64,000 nucleotides of DNA from Terriglobus tenax (lineage in GTDB: Bacteria; Acidobacteriota; Terriglobia; Terriglobales; Acidobacteriaceae). Where the stretch lies: assembly GCF_025685395.1 (NCBI RefSeq), contig NZ_JAGSYA010000004.1, positions 2,418,001-2,482,000 on the forward strand, given 5' to 3'. This document shows, piece by piece, positions 8,707-17,644 of this stretch. The notes beneath the pieces were generated by a model, which was not told where the DNA came from, did not search any database, and saw only the letters and a list, made by a program, of their open reading frames with translations. How positions within the stretch are numbered: position 1 is the first letter of the stretch; the number at the start of each line of letters is the position of its first letter. Made by a program: the position numbers and the translations under genes.

Positions 8707-10341
8707 ATGCCGACTGACGTAGTCATGCCCCAGATGGGCGAATCCATCACCGAAGGCACCCTGACCAAGTGGCTGAAGAAGCCCGGCGACAAGGTAGAGC
8801 GCGACGAGCCGCTTTTTGAGATTTCGACCGACAAGGTAGACGCGGAGATTCCGTCGCCTGCGGCCGGTATTCTGACCGAGATCAAAGTGCAGGAAGGCAC
8901 CACGGTTGGTGTGAACAGCGTTGTGGCCGTGATTGCGGAAGAAGGCTCTGCCGTTGCCTCTGCTCCAGCCGTCGCTGCCGCACCGGCTGCCGCAGACGAT
9001 AAGGCTGCCGCCAGCGAAGCCAAGCAGGAGCCCTCAGAGAATGTGGCTGCTCCGGCTGCGCCTGCTGCCGGCCCTGGTACCGACGTGGTGATGCCGCAGA
9101 TGGGCGAGTCCATCACCGAAGGCACCATCACCAAGTGGCTGAAGAAGGTGGGCGACTCCGTCCAGCGCGACGAGCCGCTTTTTGAGATTTCGACCGACAA
9201 GGTGGACGCGGAGATTCCGTCGCCTGCTGCCGGTACGCTGACCGCCATCAAGGCTGAGGCGGGAACGACTGTCGCCATCAACACCGTGGTTGCCGTCATC
9301 GGTGGTGGAGCGGGTGCTTCTGCCCCGGCTCCGGTCGCTGCTGCTCCCGCACCTGCCGCTCCCGCACCAGCCGCTGCAGCGCCTGCCCCGGCTGCCGCCG
9401 CTCCGGACGCGGAAGCTGGCTTCCGCAGCTCGCCCCTGGTCCGCAAGATGGCCAAGGAGAACAACATTGACTTGTCGACGGTATCCGGTACCGGCGCCAG
9501 CGGTCGCATCACCAAGGAAGATATCAGCGGCGTGATCTCCGGCGGCGCAAAGCCTGCCGCTCCGGTGCCTGTTGCTGCTGCACCTGTGGCTGCTGCTCCG
9601 GCACCGAAGGCTGCCCCGGCTGCTCCCGCTCCCACGCCTGGAACGCTGGAGCCGCTGTCGAAGATGCGCGCCATCATCGCCAAGCGCATGGTGGAGTCGA
9701 AGGCGACCTCTCCGCACGTCCACACCGTCTTCAAGGTGGACATGACCCGCATCGTGAAGATGCGCGAGAAAGAGAAGAACAAGTACGAGCAGCGTAACGG
9801 CGTCAAGCTGACCTACATGCCGTACATCACACGCGCCGCCGTGCATGCGTTGTCGAAGCACCCGATCGTGAACGCGCGCATGGAAGGCGACGCCATCCGC
9901 TACGCCTCCAACATCAACGTCGGCATCGCCGTCGCCCTGGACTGGGGTCTGATCGTCCCGGTCATCAAGCAGTGCGAGGAGAAGAACTTCCTCGGCATCG
10001 CACGCGGAATCGTGGACATCGCAGCCCGCGCCCGCGGCAAGAAGTTGGGCGCTGATGAGATCTCCGGCGGAACCTTCACCATCACCAACCCGGGTATGTT
10101 CGGTGAGCAGTTCGGCACCCCGATCATCAACCAGCCGCAGAGCGCCATCCTGGGCTGTGGCGGCATGTTCAAGGAGCCCCTGGTCCTGACCGATGCGGAA
10201 GGCAACGACACCATCGCCATCCGCACCGTGCAGCGCTTCACCCTCGGCTTCGACCACCGCATCGTCGACGGAGCCGATGCCGGCAAGTTCATGAGCGATT
10301 TCAAGAACTACCTGGAGAACTGGTCCGAAGACATCGGCTAG
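8707..10341 (+). CDS. Dihydrolipoamide acyltransferase E2 with two lipoyl domains
   Basis: A 544-residue E2 core of a 2-oxoacid dehydrogenase complex. Two lipoyl domains (about 1-78 and 123-200) carry the lipoylated lysines K43 and K165 in EISTDKVDAE. Ala/Pro-rich swinging linkers separate them. The E1/E3-binding domain is about 237-275 (SSPLVRKMAKENNIDLS). The catalytic domain spans about 308-544 and ends with the active-site HRIVDGADAG (H517, D521). Domain order resembles both PDH E2 and the branched-chain/SucB types, so the acyl group is not assigned. No E1 genes are in the window. The two lipoyl domains are nearly identical at DNA level (see findings). The ATG is preceded by a weak AAGGA. 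Confidence 0.93.
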   Translation: MPTDVVMPQMGESITEGTLTKWLKKPGDKVERDEPLFEISTDKVDAEIPSPAAGILTEIKVQEGTTVGVNSVVAVIAEEGSAVASAPAVAAAPAAADDKAAASEAKQEPSENVAAPAAPAAGPGTDVVMPQMGESITEGTITKWLKKVGDSVQRDEPLFEISTDKVDAEIPSPAAGTLTAIKAEAGTTVAINTVVAVIGGGAGASAPAPVAAAPAPAAPAPAAAAPAPAAAAPDAEAGFRSSPLVRKMAKENNIDLSTVSGTGASGRITKEDISGVISGGAKPAAPVPVAAAPVAAAPAPKAAPAAPAPTPGTLEPLSKMRAIIAKRMVESKATSPHVHTVFKVDMTRIVKMREKEKNKYEQRNGVKLTYMPYITRAAVHALSKHPIVNARMEGDAIRYASNINVGIAVALDWGLIVPVIKQCEEKNFLGIARGIVDIAARARGKKLGADEISGGTFTITNPGMFGEQFGTPIINQPQSAILGCGGMFKEPLVLTDAEGNDTIAIRTVQRFTLGFDHRIVDGADAGKFMSDFKNYLENWSEDIG

Positions 10342-10381
10342 AGCTGCGCGCTCGGCGGGTCGCGCTTCGCGCCTTAAATAC

Positions 10382-10415
10382 AAAACCGGGGATGCCAGAT
10401 GGCATCCCCGGTTTT
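10382..10415. terminator. Bidirectional intrinsic terminator
   Basis: A perfect 15-bp stem (10382-10396 paired with 10401-10415) with a 4-base loop and A/T-rich flanks in both directions. It lies 40 bases after the E2 stop and separates it from the convergent small-gene cassette. Confidence 0.85.
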
Positions 10416-10508
10416 AGTATTTAATTGCGAAATATATGCGTTCGTAAGAGCGCGTTGCTCAGCGTGATCACGAATGTCATTCCAAGACGATATAGAGGTC
10501 ACGAGCGG

Positions 10509-10868
10509 TTAAAGATGTTTCAGAATTTCGGTCTTGATCTTTACAAGATATTTTTCCGCTTCTGCTACATCATCTACGGTAAATACATCCATTTCATAGC
10601 GTGAATTGTAACCGTAGTACTTTAGGTGGCCATATTCCGTACGCACTTTTCTCAAGTTTGCTTCTCTGCTCAGATATCCGTCTCGGGTGGTATGGCTTTT
10701 GACGTGTTGATTAAGTGTCTTCGCAAGGTATGCTTCAACAAAATGAACGGCAGCGTAGAATATAGCTACTAATTTCCACCCGATACGCACGGGGCTATCA
10801 GTCGCAAGCGCCGCAGCGAAGGTTTCATTGCCTTGAGCCTTCTGCACGTGTTCATCTTTTGTTGGCAA
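10509..10868 (-). CDS. HEPN-like small protein
   Basis: A 119-residue, helix-rich protein. The hydrophobic helix GWKLVAIFYAAVHFVEAYLA followed by a conserved SHTTRDGYLSRE and then LKYYGYNSRYEM resembles small HEPN-type proteins of the FYAA-H form. An R-x4-H motif (R76-TEYG-H81) fits the HEPN nuclease signature, but whether these residues face each other in a dimer is not known. The start is a TTG at 10868, with AAGGA about 11 bases upstream inside the end of the preceding gene. It is the last gene of a three-gene cassette, 5 bases after its neighbour. Base composition is visibly AT-richer than the surroundings, which suggests transfer. The function is unproven. Confidence 0.6.
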   Translation of the reverse strand: MPTKDEHVQKAQGNETFAAALATDSPVRIGWKLVAIFYAAVHFVEAYLAKTLNQHVKSHTTRDGYLSREANLRKVRTEYGHLKYYGYNSRYEMDVFTVDDVAEAEKYLVKIKTEILKHL

Positions 10869-10873
10869 TGGCG

Positions 10874-11296
10874 TTAGCTGTCCTTACGGGAGTAAACGAC
10901 CTTGGCATTAGTAGCGATTTCCGAGGCATTTCTCCCTTTGGCCCCGAGTAAATTGAAATCAAAAGAGTACTCTGGAAAGGCGTCAATGATGCCAAACTGT
11001 TTCTGAAACACTTGCTCACGAATCTCGCGGGTCGGGTTGTCTACAGCAATCCAGATAAGCATATTGCCTTCCGCCATCTCCATCAGAACGTGTCGAACAT
11101 CCTTCAGCGAAGCAAAATCGTGGGCAATCGAAAACTCTAGACTGCGATTGTTTTCTACAATTCCATGCTCGCGTGTCTTAACGGTAATTCGAGATTGCAG
11201 GGCAGAGGCATTCTCAAGCAACACAATGTGTTCGCCCTCCTCGCAGTTGCGGTTCGGATACGAAACAATACACATCAATGCGATTTCTACTAGCAT
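10874..11296 (-). CDS. Hypothetical protein of the HEPN-like cassette
   Basis: A 140-residue protein I do not recognise. It starts MLVEIALMCIVSYPNRNCEE and is otherwise a mixed alpha/beta soluble protein with no signal peptide or membrane span. A hydrophobic strand NMLIWIAVDNPTREI lies mid-protein and could be a core beta strand. It begins 2 bases after the stop of the upstream 82-residue gene and ends 5 bases before the HEPN-like gene, so the three are almost certainly co-transcribed. Codon use is AT-richer than in flanking housekeeping genes. Confidence 0.6.
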   Translation of the reverse strand: MLVEIALMCIVSYPNRNCEEGEHIVLLENASALQSRITVKTREHGIVENNRSLEFSIAHDFASLKDVRHVLMEMAEGNMLIWIAVDNPTREIREQVFQKQFGIIDAFPEYSFDFNLLGAKGRNASEIATNAKVVYSRKDS

Positions 11297-11298
11297 GA

Positions 11299-11547
11299 CT
11301 ACTGCGTCTTTCTTTTCAATGAATCGGGTGCTACCACCGTGATGATCTGTTGGAATTGAAACTGATAAATTGGATCGCCAGTATCTGTGTATTCATTGTC
11401 GATTCGCACAACATCCATCATTACGGCCTTGGTTTTGACCACGGTGCCGTCCGCGAGCGTATATGTTTGCCATGGCTCCGACGATTCATCGATGCCTACT
11501 TCGGAGGCTGGTGCCATCTTTCCGTTGTAGTTCACCATCTTGCCCAT
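11299..11547 (-). CDS. Small hypothetical protein, first gene of the HEPN-like cassette
   Basis: An 82-residue protein, beta-rich, with WQTYTLADGTVVKTKAV and later DPIYQFQFQQIITVVAP. The pattern W-x-x-Y-x-L-x-DG-T resembles small single-domain proteins of unknown role seen in several phyla. The ATG at 11547 follows GGAG at about 10 bases. As first gene of the three-gene unit it may be the dose-setting or immunity partner, but nothing in the sequence proves this. Confidence 0.55.
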   Translation of the reverse strand: MGKMVNYNGKMAPASEVGIDESSEPWQTYTLADGTVVKTKAVMMDVVRIDNEYTDTGDPIYQFQFQQIITVVAPDSLKRKTQ

Positions 11548-11741
11548 GATTTCGTTTCTCCGATTCGGTGGAAGATTAGCATAATTTTAAAAAGCGCTCC
11601 TCCACAATCCAATATATCGGGTTGTATCAGAGGGTTCGTTAATTGTTCATGGGTGCGAACAAAGCTGGATCTGGATCCACGCACTGATGCGACGATCTGC
11701 GTTCCCTGCAGTAGGTTGATTCGCAGTTTCGCCAACAGGGT

Positions 11742-11939
11742 TTAGGTCGCCTTGCGCTGGAAGGCCGTCTTCTTCGCCACAGTCCCCTTGGCCTTGAATC
11801 CACCAGTCGAAGAGCCGCCAAACTCGCCGCCCTTCGCATCCTTGCCCTTCATCTTCTCCAGCATCGCCTGTAGCTTCTGCTGCTTGGGGCTCAGACCTGT
11901 TTTCCGTACTGCCGGCTTCGGTGTTGTTGATTCACTCAT
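11742..11939 (-). CDS. Small basic Lys/Gly-rich protein
   Basis: A 65-residue, strongly basic, low-complexity protein: MSESTTPKPAVRKTGLSPKQ, then a helix QAMLEKMKGKDAKGG and a Gly/Ser/Lys tail ending FQRKAT. The start at 11939 is preferred over the longer in-frame start because the extra residues would be translated from a hairpin repeat. The family is unknown to me; nucleic-acid binding is a guess from charge. It lies between the AT-rich cassette and purK on the same strand. Confidence 0.55.
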   Translation of the reverse strand: MSESTTPKPAVRKTGLSPKQQKLQAMLEKMKGKDAKGGEFGGSSTGGFKAKGTVAKKTAFQRKAT

Positions 11940-11960
11940 AGCGGAAATATTACAACCTCG

Positions 11961-11996
11961 CGGGTGTCCCATGTCCCTCTTGTGGAACATGGGTTC
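11961..11996. repeat. Family C hairpin repeat
   Basis: GGGTGTCCCATGTcc, a loop, then a matching ...ACATGGG arm, immediately after the purK stop codon. It shares the GGGTG-CCCAT start with copies near 19361, 34486, 38041 and 59161 but uses a different stem sequence. Confidence 0.6.
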
Positions 11997-11999
11997 CAT

Positions 12000-13154
12000 C
12001 TACAACTTTGCCTTTGCTTCTCTTACGCGGGCAATCGCCTCTTCCCCCGTAGCTCCCACGGCGGACAGATGTCCCATCTTTCGTCCCCTGCGTGGTTTCA
12101 GCTTCTCGTACAGGTGCAGCCGTACGCCGGGGACCGCCAGTGCTGCGTCAAACTGTGGCTCGCGCTCGTTACCGGCCTCATCCAGCCAAACCTCGCCCAG
12201 CAGGTTGGCAATCGCTGCGGGCTGCACCAGCGAAACATCACCCAGCGGCAGATCGCACACCGCGCGAATCGCCTGCTCGAACTGGCCGGTCACGCAGGCG
12301 CGTTCGCTCTGGTGGTAGCTGTTATGCGGCCGCGGAGCCAGCTCGTTGATCAGCAGCTTGCCATCCTTCGTGACGAACATCTCTACGGCCATCACGCCTT
12401 CCAGCTGGAAAGTATCGGCCAGCGCCTCGCCAATCTCGCGCGCCTGTTTGTCCAGTTCATGCGGTACCGGGGCGGGAATCACGCTCCACACCAGGATCTG
12501 GTTCTCATGCACGTTGCCGGCTGCGGGGAAGACCTTCACCTCGCCACTGGGCGAGCGCGCTACCATCACGCTGATCTCCTGCTCCAGGTCGACAGCCTTC
12601 TCCACGACGCAGTCGGTCTCGCCTACGGCCAGCCACGCATCGCGAATCGTGCCGTCGGTCACTTCCTCCGGATACATGCGAGCCTGCCCGCGGCCGTCAT
12701 AGCCGCCGCGGGCGCTCTTGATAAAGCAGTTGCCGCCAAGCTCCATCACCGCGCTGGTCAACTGCTCCAGCGAGTGCACGCCGCGGAACGCACCTACCGG
12801 GAAACCCATCTTCTGCAGCCAGTTCTTTTGCTCGACCTTGTCCTGGATAATGGCCAGCATCTGCCCACCCGGGCGTACCGGGGCAAACCGCGTGGCCATG
12901 GCCATGCTCTCAGGAGAAATCTGCTCAATCTCCAGCGTGACCACGTCGCATCCGCGTGCCAGGTTGCCGGCCTCCCAGTCATCGCGCCAGCTGGCCTCAA
13001 TCACCTTGTCGACAACGTACGCGGCCGGACAGTTCGGGTCCGGGTCCAGCACATGAATCTTGTAGCCAAACGAGCGCGCGGCCATTGCCATCATGCGCCC
13101 AAGCTGCCCACCGCCAAAAATGCCGACGGTTTTACCAGGAAGAATCGCACTCAC
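12000..13154 (-). CDS. purK: N5-carboxyaminoimidazole ribonucleotide synthase
   Basis: PurK uses ATP and bicarbonate to make N5-CAIR in de novo purine synthesis. The 384-residue ATP-grasp protein begins [22 protein letters not shown]. It has the ATP-grasp segments [15 protein letters not shown] and [22 protein letters not shown], the latter with the metal-binding residues. The start is GTG at 13154, overlapping the purE stop as GTGA, which indicates translational coupling. Length is normal for the family. Confidence 0.96.
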   Translation of the reverse strand: MSAILPGKTVGIFGGGQLGRMMAMAARSFGYKIHVLDPDPNCPAAYVVDKVIEASWRDDWEAGNLARGCDVVTLEIEQISPESMAMATRFAPVRPGGQMLAIIQDKVEQKNWLQKMGFPVGAFRGVHSLEQLTSAVMELGGNCFIKSARGGYDGRGQARMYPEEVTDGTIRDAWLAVGETDCVVEKAVDLEQEISVMVARSPSGEVKVFPAAGNVHENQILVWSVIPAPVPHELDKQAREIGEALADTFQLEGVMAVEMFVTKDGKLLINELAPRPHNSYHQSERACVTGQFEQAIRAVCDLPLGDVSLVQPAAIANLLGEVWLDEAGNEREPQFDAALAVPGVRLHLYEKLKPRRGRKMGHLSAVGATGEEAIARVREAKAKL

Positions 13155-13648
13155 AACTCACCATCCAGACTCTCGGTCAGCACGGCTGCGGTACGCGCGG
13201 CGCGCCATGCCTTCAACTTCTCGCGCAGAGGCTCGTCGGTCGTCGCCAGTATAGCCACGGCCAGCAGCCCGGCGTTCATCGCACCCGGCTCGCCAATCGC
13301 CAGGGTGCCCACGGGAATGCCCTTCGGCATCTGCACAATCGACAGCAGAGAGTCCTGCCCCTGCAGGCAGGTTGCGGGCACGGGAACGCCCAGCACCGGC
13401 ACCACGGTCTTCGCCGCCAGCATACCCGGCAGGTGCGCCGCGCCGCCGGCGCCCGCAATAATCACGTGCAGCCCGCGCTGTTCGGCGGTGGCCGCATATT
13501 CCATCAGCAGATCCGGGGTACGGTGGGCTGACACAACGCGTGCCTCGTAGGGCACGCCAAACTCCTGCAACACAGTAACGGCAGCCTTCATGACCTTAAA
13601 GTCACTCCGGCTGCCCATCACCACTCCAACCAGCGGCAAGGCGCTCAT
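13151..13648 (-). CDS. purE: N5-carboxyaminoimidazole ribonucleotide mutase
   Basis: PurE (165 residues) rearranges N5-CAIR to CAIR, the step after PurK. The class I motifs are present: [13 protein letters not shown] near the N-terminus with the substrate-binding [17 protein letters not shown], and [15 protein letters not shown]. The ATG at 13648 gives the conserved N-terminus; the longer in-frame extension would have no homology. It precedes and overlaps purK by 4 bases. Confidence 0.96.
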   Translation of the reverse strand: MSALPLVGVVMGSRSDFKVMKAAVTVLQEFGVPYEARVVSAHRTPDLLMEYAATAEQRGLHVIIAGAGGAAHLPGMLAAKTVVPVLGVPVPATCLQGQDSLLSIVQMPKGIPVGTLAIGEPGAMNAGLLAVAILATTDEPLREKLKAWRAARTAAVLTESLDGEL

Positions 13649-13694
13649 GGGCCTGATGATACCAGCGCAGAGGCCTCTTTCCGCTCTTCCACAG

Positions 13695-13955
13695 CTACTT
13701 CGCCGATGCCCAGATCGACGCATTCAGACATGCAACGACACCGTCCACCACCTGCGCCAGCCCCGCCGTGAATGCATTGGCATCCACAATCTGCTTCTGC
13801 GAGAGGGCATCCGTCATGTTCAGCGCACTCTTCACAATCGCCAGCGCCGCATCCTTTTTCTGCGACCCGGTCTTCGAGCCAAACAGACCTTCCACCGCTT
13901 GAATCACTCCCGGCAGCAACGCAATCCCGCGCAAAAACAGCTTCAGAAAATTCAT
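13695..13955 (-). CDS. Small phage-type protein
   Basis: An 86-residue protein starting [20 protein letters not shown], with a hydrophobic N-terminal helix, a lysine-containing turn ([16 protein letters not shown]) and the ending [18 protein letters not shown]. This pattern resembles small proteins encoded near the lysis end of tailed phages; the role is unknown. The ATG at 13955 follows GGAAGGGGAGAAGG, an excellent ribosome binding site, so a longer start is rejected. It is the last gene of the prophage remnant and lies 46 bases from the purE start. Confidence 0.6.
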   Translation of the reverse strand: MNFLKLFLRGIALLPGVIQAVEGLFGSKTGSQKKDAALAIVKSALNMTDALSQKQIVDANAFTAGLAQVVDGVVACLNASIWASAK

Positions 13956-14066
13956 CCTTCTCCCCTTCCTCAAATTTGTCATCCCGAGCGAGTGCATCGG
14001 GGTCCCCCGGCCAGCTTGGTGGCTGGGGTGAAAGCGTAGTCGGGGACCTGCGTTGTTTCGCAGGCC

Positions 14067-14321
14067 TCACTTCCCCCGAAATACATCCAGCCCTACGTGC
14101 ACCGTCGTCAACAACACACTCAGCAATCCGCCAATCCCCTTCATCCGCTGCACCGTCTGCTCATGCCGCTCCACGCGCTCTTCCAACTGGCTGATCCGCC
14201 CCGGCTGCCCAATTCCGATCAGGCTCTCCACCTGGCTCTTCAACACGCGAAGATCGGCCAACACCTGTCCTTCAAACTCCGTCATAACCACCCCACACCC
14301 ACCACTGCTCTTGCTTGCCAT
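14067..14321 (-). CDS. XhlA-like coiled-coil membrane protein (holin-associated type)
   Basis: An 84-residue protein with a coiled coil (LEERVERHEQTVQRM) followed by one C-terminal membrane segment (IGGLLSVLLTTVHVGLDV). This layout is that of phage XhlA-type proteins, which associate with holins, and of small membrane anchors. A second possible start is the ATG at 14285 (MTEFEGQVLADLRVL), and neither has a decisive ribosome binding site. It sits downstream of the tail genes, the usual place of lysis genes. Confidence 0.6.
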   Translation of the reverse strand: MASKSSGGCGVVMTEFEGQVLADLRVLKSQVESLIGIGQPGRISQLEERVERHEQTVQRMKGIGGLLSVLLTTVHVGLDVFRGK

Positions 14322-14353
14322 TTCCTAGTACAGCGGAGGATCTGCTTTTCCGC

Positions 14354-16660
14354 CTACCCTACCGGCACATGCGTAAATACCGCCGCCGAGAACCTCGAAT
14401 ACACCGGCGGAGAGCTTCCGTCATACATGCGGATGAAGTACCGCTCATCCTTCGCCGCCCGTGGTATCTCAAAGCTCCGTACCGGACTCCGCAGCACCAG
14501 GTCGCCATCCGCTCCAGCTCCAAACGACCAGTCCCGTCGCCGCACCTCAAACCCTCCGCCACTCGGGGCGCTTACCCCCGCATCCATCTGCAGCATCGTC
14601 TCCGTAACGCCCACCACGGTCACCTGCTGCAGATTCGCCAACGCTGTTGCAGGAGTAGTTGCGGCCACCTTCGGCAGAACCGCATCCGTCGCCACGCTCT
14701 CGTTTAGCGTCATCGAGAGGCTCTCCGCCCAGTCATTCGCAAACTGGATCGTGTATCGCACCATCTCCGGAACGCAGTGCTGGTCTTCCATCACAACCTG
14801 GCGAACAATCACGTTCATTGCATCTGTGCTGCTGGCCAGTGTCAGCATGTCCCCCGGCCACACATCCTCCGGCGGATTCACTGCGACATAACTTCCGTTT
14901 TGCGCCGCCGCACGGCTTACCGCAAAGCTCAGCACCGCCTGCGCTGCCGCCTCGCAGTCTTCCGTACTCCGCGCCTTCGGCTGCCTTACCTTACCCACCC
15001 AGCGAGCCAGCCCCGGCAGTCCCAGCGCCGCTTCCTCCGCCACGCTCGCCGCATCCGCCATGCGAGCCACGGCTCTCCTGCCCATCCGGTAGAACACCGT
15101 CACCCGCTCCCCGGCAACTGGCACACGCCCGCTGTAGAAGCTCACCTTGCCACTGGAATCAATGGAGCAATCCACTCCCTCGCCTGTCGCGCCCTGCAGT
15201 CGCGTCTGCTTCGTTCCGTCGGGAAGCGTGCTCACGACCCAAGCGGATCCACTCCGCACCAGCCGGAAGCCGCCAACCGAGCCAAACATCTGTACCGAGT
15301 TCACGGCCACCAGCACCGCACTTGACGGCGAACTTGTGGCCAATCCGTCATACAGCACCGTGACCGGCGTTGCTGACGACAACCCCAGGTCCTGCACCTC
15401 GAAAGTCACAGCCATCGGAGCTTCCACCAGGCCGCCGCCAAACTGCTGCACTCCGCCATCGACCATCGCGTAGTACGTCTGCTTCACCCGCTGCATCTCC
15501 ACGCAGTACGCCCGCAGTCGCAGCGTGTACACATGCCCGCTAACTACGGCGAATGGCGATCCCACCTCGCTTCCATTCACCACCGGCTGCAGCACCGTCG
15601 CTCCACTCACCTGTTTCACGCGGAAGCCCGCAAACAGGTTCGCCAGGCTCACCACTCCCTGGTATAAACCGCACAACACTCCATCGCTGCCTGTTGCCAG
15701 CACCACGTGCGATGCCTCCACCAGCAAGGCTCCGCCCATCTCCACACGATTCAAACTCTGGACGGTCGTCTGCCCGTCCAGGCCATTGCCACCATTCAGC
15801 GTCAGGCCGGCGCCGGTCAGTGAAACGTATGTCCCAGGGTCATTCACCGCCCACACCGTGTCATCGATCGCCGCAGCATCGAACGCATCCCGGATCAGCG
15901 TCGCCGGAGAGCTTCGCAACGGCGCATCGTTCAGATAGAACGAGTCCGTCGTTCCATCCCCGGTAAAGATCTCCTGCACCAGCGCCGCCGGCTCGCGCTC
16001 TCCACTCAACGTCACATCGTTGGCTAACTCGCGCAGCTTGCCTGCGGTCAGCGCATTCGCATCCAGCGTGCCGTCACCCTCGTAGAACGTATGCGTTACA
16101 GTGGCAACGCTCTGCAGCATCAGTTGCCCGCCTACCGCGCGATACGCCGCATAGCTGTTCCCGGCCGCCTCCCCGGCAGACGCCGACCACGCCTCGCCTT
16201 GGCCCGGCAGATACACGCCAAGCGGCAGCCCCGCGCCTATACCGCTGGTCGCCAGCGTCGCCGTGCCGGTACGTGTGCTCAGCATCGTCAGCACATCACC
16301 GGCATTCTGCCCTAACCCGCTTACGCCATTGGACCCACCCAGCTGATTCAGCAGCCACTCATCACTCGCTGCGGAGATCACCCAGTGATACACCGGTCCC
16401 TTCACACTCACGCCCGCATACCTGGCCACAGGTTCTGTTGTCAGATATCCCGTGAACAGCGTCGTGCCCGCATCATTTGCCACAATCACACGAGCTTTAC
16501 GAATCGGCTTTGCCAGGCCAACGCTGTCCACATCCAGCAGCGCTGCGCAGGTCGATATCGCATTCAGCTTCCGCTCCACGCGCAGCGGCTGTTGCTTGCT
16601 CAGTGCGGGTGTATAGTCCATCGCGCCCGCGCCATCCATGTTGTCAATCCACAGCTTCAC
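14354..16660 (-). CDS. Phage tail hub/fibre-type protein
   Basis: A 768-residue protein, the longest of the remnant. The N-terminal 120 residues (MKLWIDNMDGAGAMDYT... then TTLFTGYLTTEP) look like the first domain of tail-hub/baseplate proteins, where an F-x-GY strand recurs. A central region (about 260-440) has a Gly/Ser-rich beta-sandwich character, as in carbohydrate-binding modules. The stretch near 610-640 (AVNPPEDVWPGDMLTL) again looks like a hub domain. I infer receptor binding and tail-tip function. It starts 12 bases after the tail-tube candidate. No tape-measure gene precedes it, which is unusual. Confidence 0.58.
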   Translation of the reverse strand: MKLWIDNMDGAGAMDYTPALSKQQPLRVERKLNAISTCAALLDVDSVGLAKPIRKARVIVANDAGTTLFTGYLTTEPVARYAGVSVKGPVYHWVISAASDEWLLNQLGGSNGVSGLGQNAGDVLTMLSTRTGTATLATSGIGAGLPLGVYLPGQGEAWSASAGEAAGNSYAAYRAVGGQLMLQSVATVTHTFYEGDGTLDANALTAGKLRELANDVTLSGEREPAALVQEIFTGDGTTDSFYLNDAPLRSSPATLIRDAFDAAAIDDTVWAVNDPGTYVSLTGAGLTLNGGNGLDGQTTVQSLNRVEMGGALLVEASHVVLATGSDGVLCGLYQGVVSLANLFAGFRVKQVSGATVLQPVVNGSEVGSPFAVVSGHVYTLRLRAYCVEMQRVKQTYYAMVDGGVQQFGGGLVEAPMAVTFEVQDLGLSSATPVTVLYDGLATSSPSSAVLVAVNSVQMFGSVGGFRLVRSGSAWVVSTLPDGTKQTRLQGATGEGVDCSIDSSGKVSFYSGRVPVAGERVTVFYRMGRRAVARMADAASVAEEAALGLPGLARWVGKVRQPKARSTEDCEAAAQAVLSFAVSRAAAQNGSYVAVNPPEDVWPGDMLTLASSTDAMNVIVRQVVMEDQHCVPEMVRYTIQFANDWAESLSMTLNESVATDAVLPKVAATTPATALANLQQVTVVGVTETMLQMDAGVSAPSGGGFEVRRRDWSFGAGADGDLVLRSPVRSFEIPRAAKDERYFIRMYDGSSPPVYSRFSAAVFTHVPVG

Positions 16661-16672
16661 CGAGCCTCCTCG

Positions 16673-17644
16673 CTATACCGCACGCATTTGCGCCGGCAGA
16701 TATGTCCGGAAGCACACCACGCGCTCTCCATCATTCGGATCGGTCACGGGCAACGCACGAAACGCCGCCTTCAATCCCCATTGCTCCCAGCTTCCCGCCA
16801 GCTCCTGCGGAGCTTCTTCCACTGTCTTCATGGGCTGCAGTCGCGGGTAGTGAAACAACACCCGGTCCCCCTGCGCTCCATCCGCCACAAACAGAGCCGA
16901 CCACTCCGGAAAGAAGCTTCCTCCCTCACGATCTGCAAACCCCAGCACTTTCGACACCTTCATCGATGTATCCGGCGTTCCCGCCAGCAAGGGAGACGCC
17001 AGCGTCAACGCTCCGCCGGTAACTGCCACGATGCGACCGACGTTCCACGACACGCGCCGTACATAGTTCGCATCTCCGGCTACGGCATCCGCGCTGCGCA
17101 CATACGCTCCACTCATGCCGCTGCCTACAAAGCCCACCTGGCTTCCATAGTCCACATCCACGGCAACCACATCTCCCACAGCAAAGCCCGCAGCAACGCT
17201 GCTGCCCACCTGCAACACCGTTGCTGTTGATCCGCTCAACACCGGCACCGCATTTGCTCCCGTTCCGCCTGAGCCCGAATGCACCACAAACTCCGCCGGA
17301 GCCAGGACATTCATCGCCTGGCTTTCACCTGCCAGCGCCATCTGCAGCTTGCCCCATGCCTGAAAGCTCAGCTCAACACTCGCGCCCGTCTCTTGGCGCG
17401 CCTGTGCGGTTGCGATTGCAGGTGCTCCGTTCTCCAGCGCCACGACCTTGCTCCCGGAGCTTCGCTTGAACCCGCTCACCCAGCCCAGGTCAACCCATGC
17501 CTCCGGCGGAGACCCCGCGGCAAACCGTCCATCCGTCGCCGGATCAAATACCGTCGCATTCCCGCTCTCACGGTCCACTGGGGCAAAGTAGGCGCGTACA
17601 CGCTCTACCGCTGGACCCGCCGCCTCCCTCACCGTTACGCTCAT
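16673..17644 (-). CDS. Putative phage tail tube protein
   Basis: A 323-residue, beta-rich, Gly/Val/Ala-rich protein without signal peptide. It begins MSVTVREAAGPAVERVRAYF and contains VDLGWVSGFKRSSGSKVV and SVELSFQAWGKLQMAL, which fit major tail proteins that describe a sample offset and a fold pattern. The middle (DVVAVDVDYGSQVGFVG) could be an inserted Ig-like or decoration domain, since the protein is longer than a minimal tube protein. It starts directly after the upstream stop (TAGATG), so the two are coupled. The role is inferred from position and composition. Confidence 0.5.
   Translation of the reverse strand: MSVTVREAAGPAVERVRAYFAPVDRESGNATVFDPATDGRFAAGSPPEAWVDLGWVSGFKRSSGSKVVALENGAPAIATAQARQETGASVELSFQAWGKLQMALAGESQAMNVLAPAEFVVHSGSGGTGANAVPVLSGSTATVLQVGSSVAAGFAVGDVVAVDVDYGSQVGFVGSGMSGAYVRSADAVAGDANYVRRVSWNVGRIVAVTGGALTLASPLLAGTPDTSMKVSKVLGFADREGGSFFPEWSALFVADGAQGDRVLFHYPRLQPMKTVEEAPQELAGSWEQWGLKAAFRALPVTDPNDGERVVCFRTYLPAQMRAV

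Noticed and set aside
11532-11735. A 67-residue minus-strand frame in the gap upstream of the HEPN-like cassette
   Set aside because: It overlaps the start of the 82-residue gene, has no ribosome binding site and no recognisable features.
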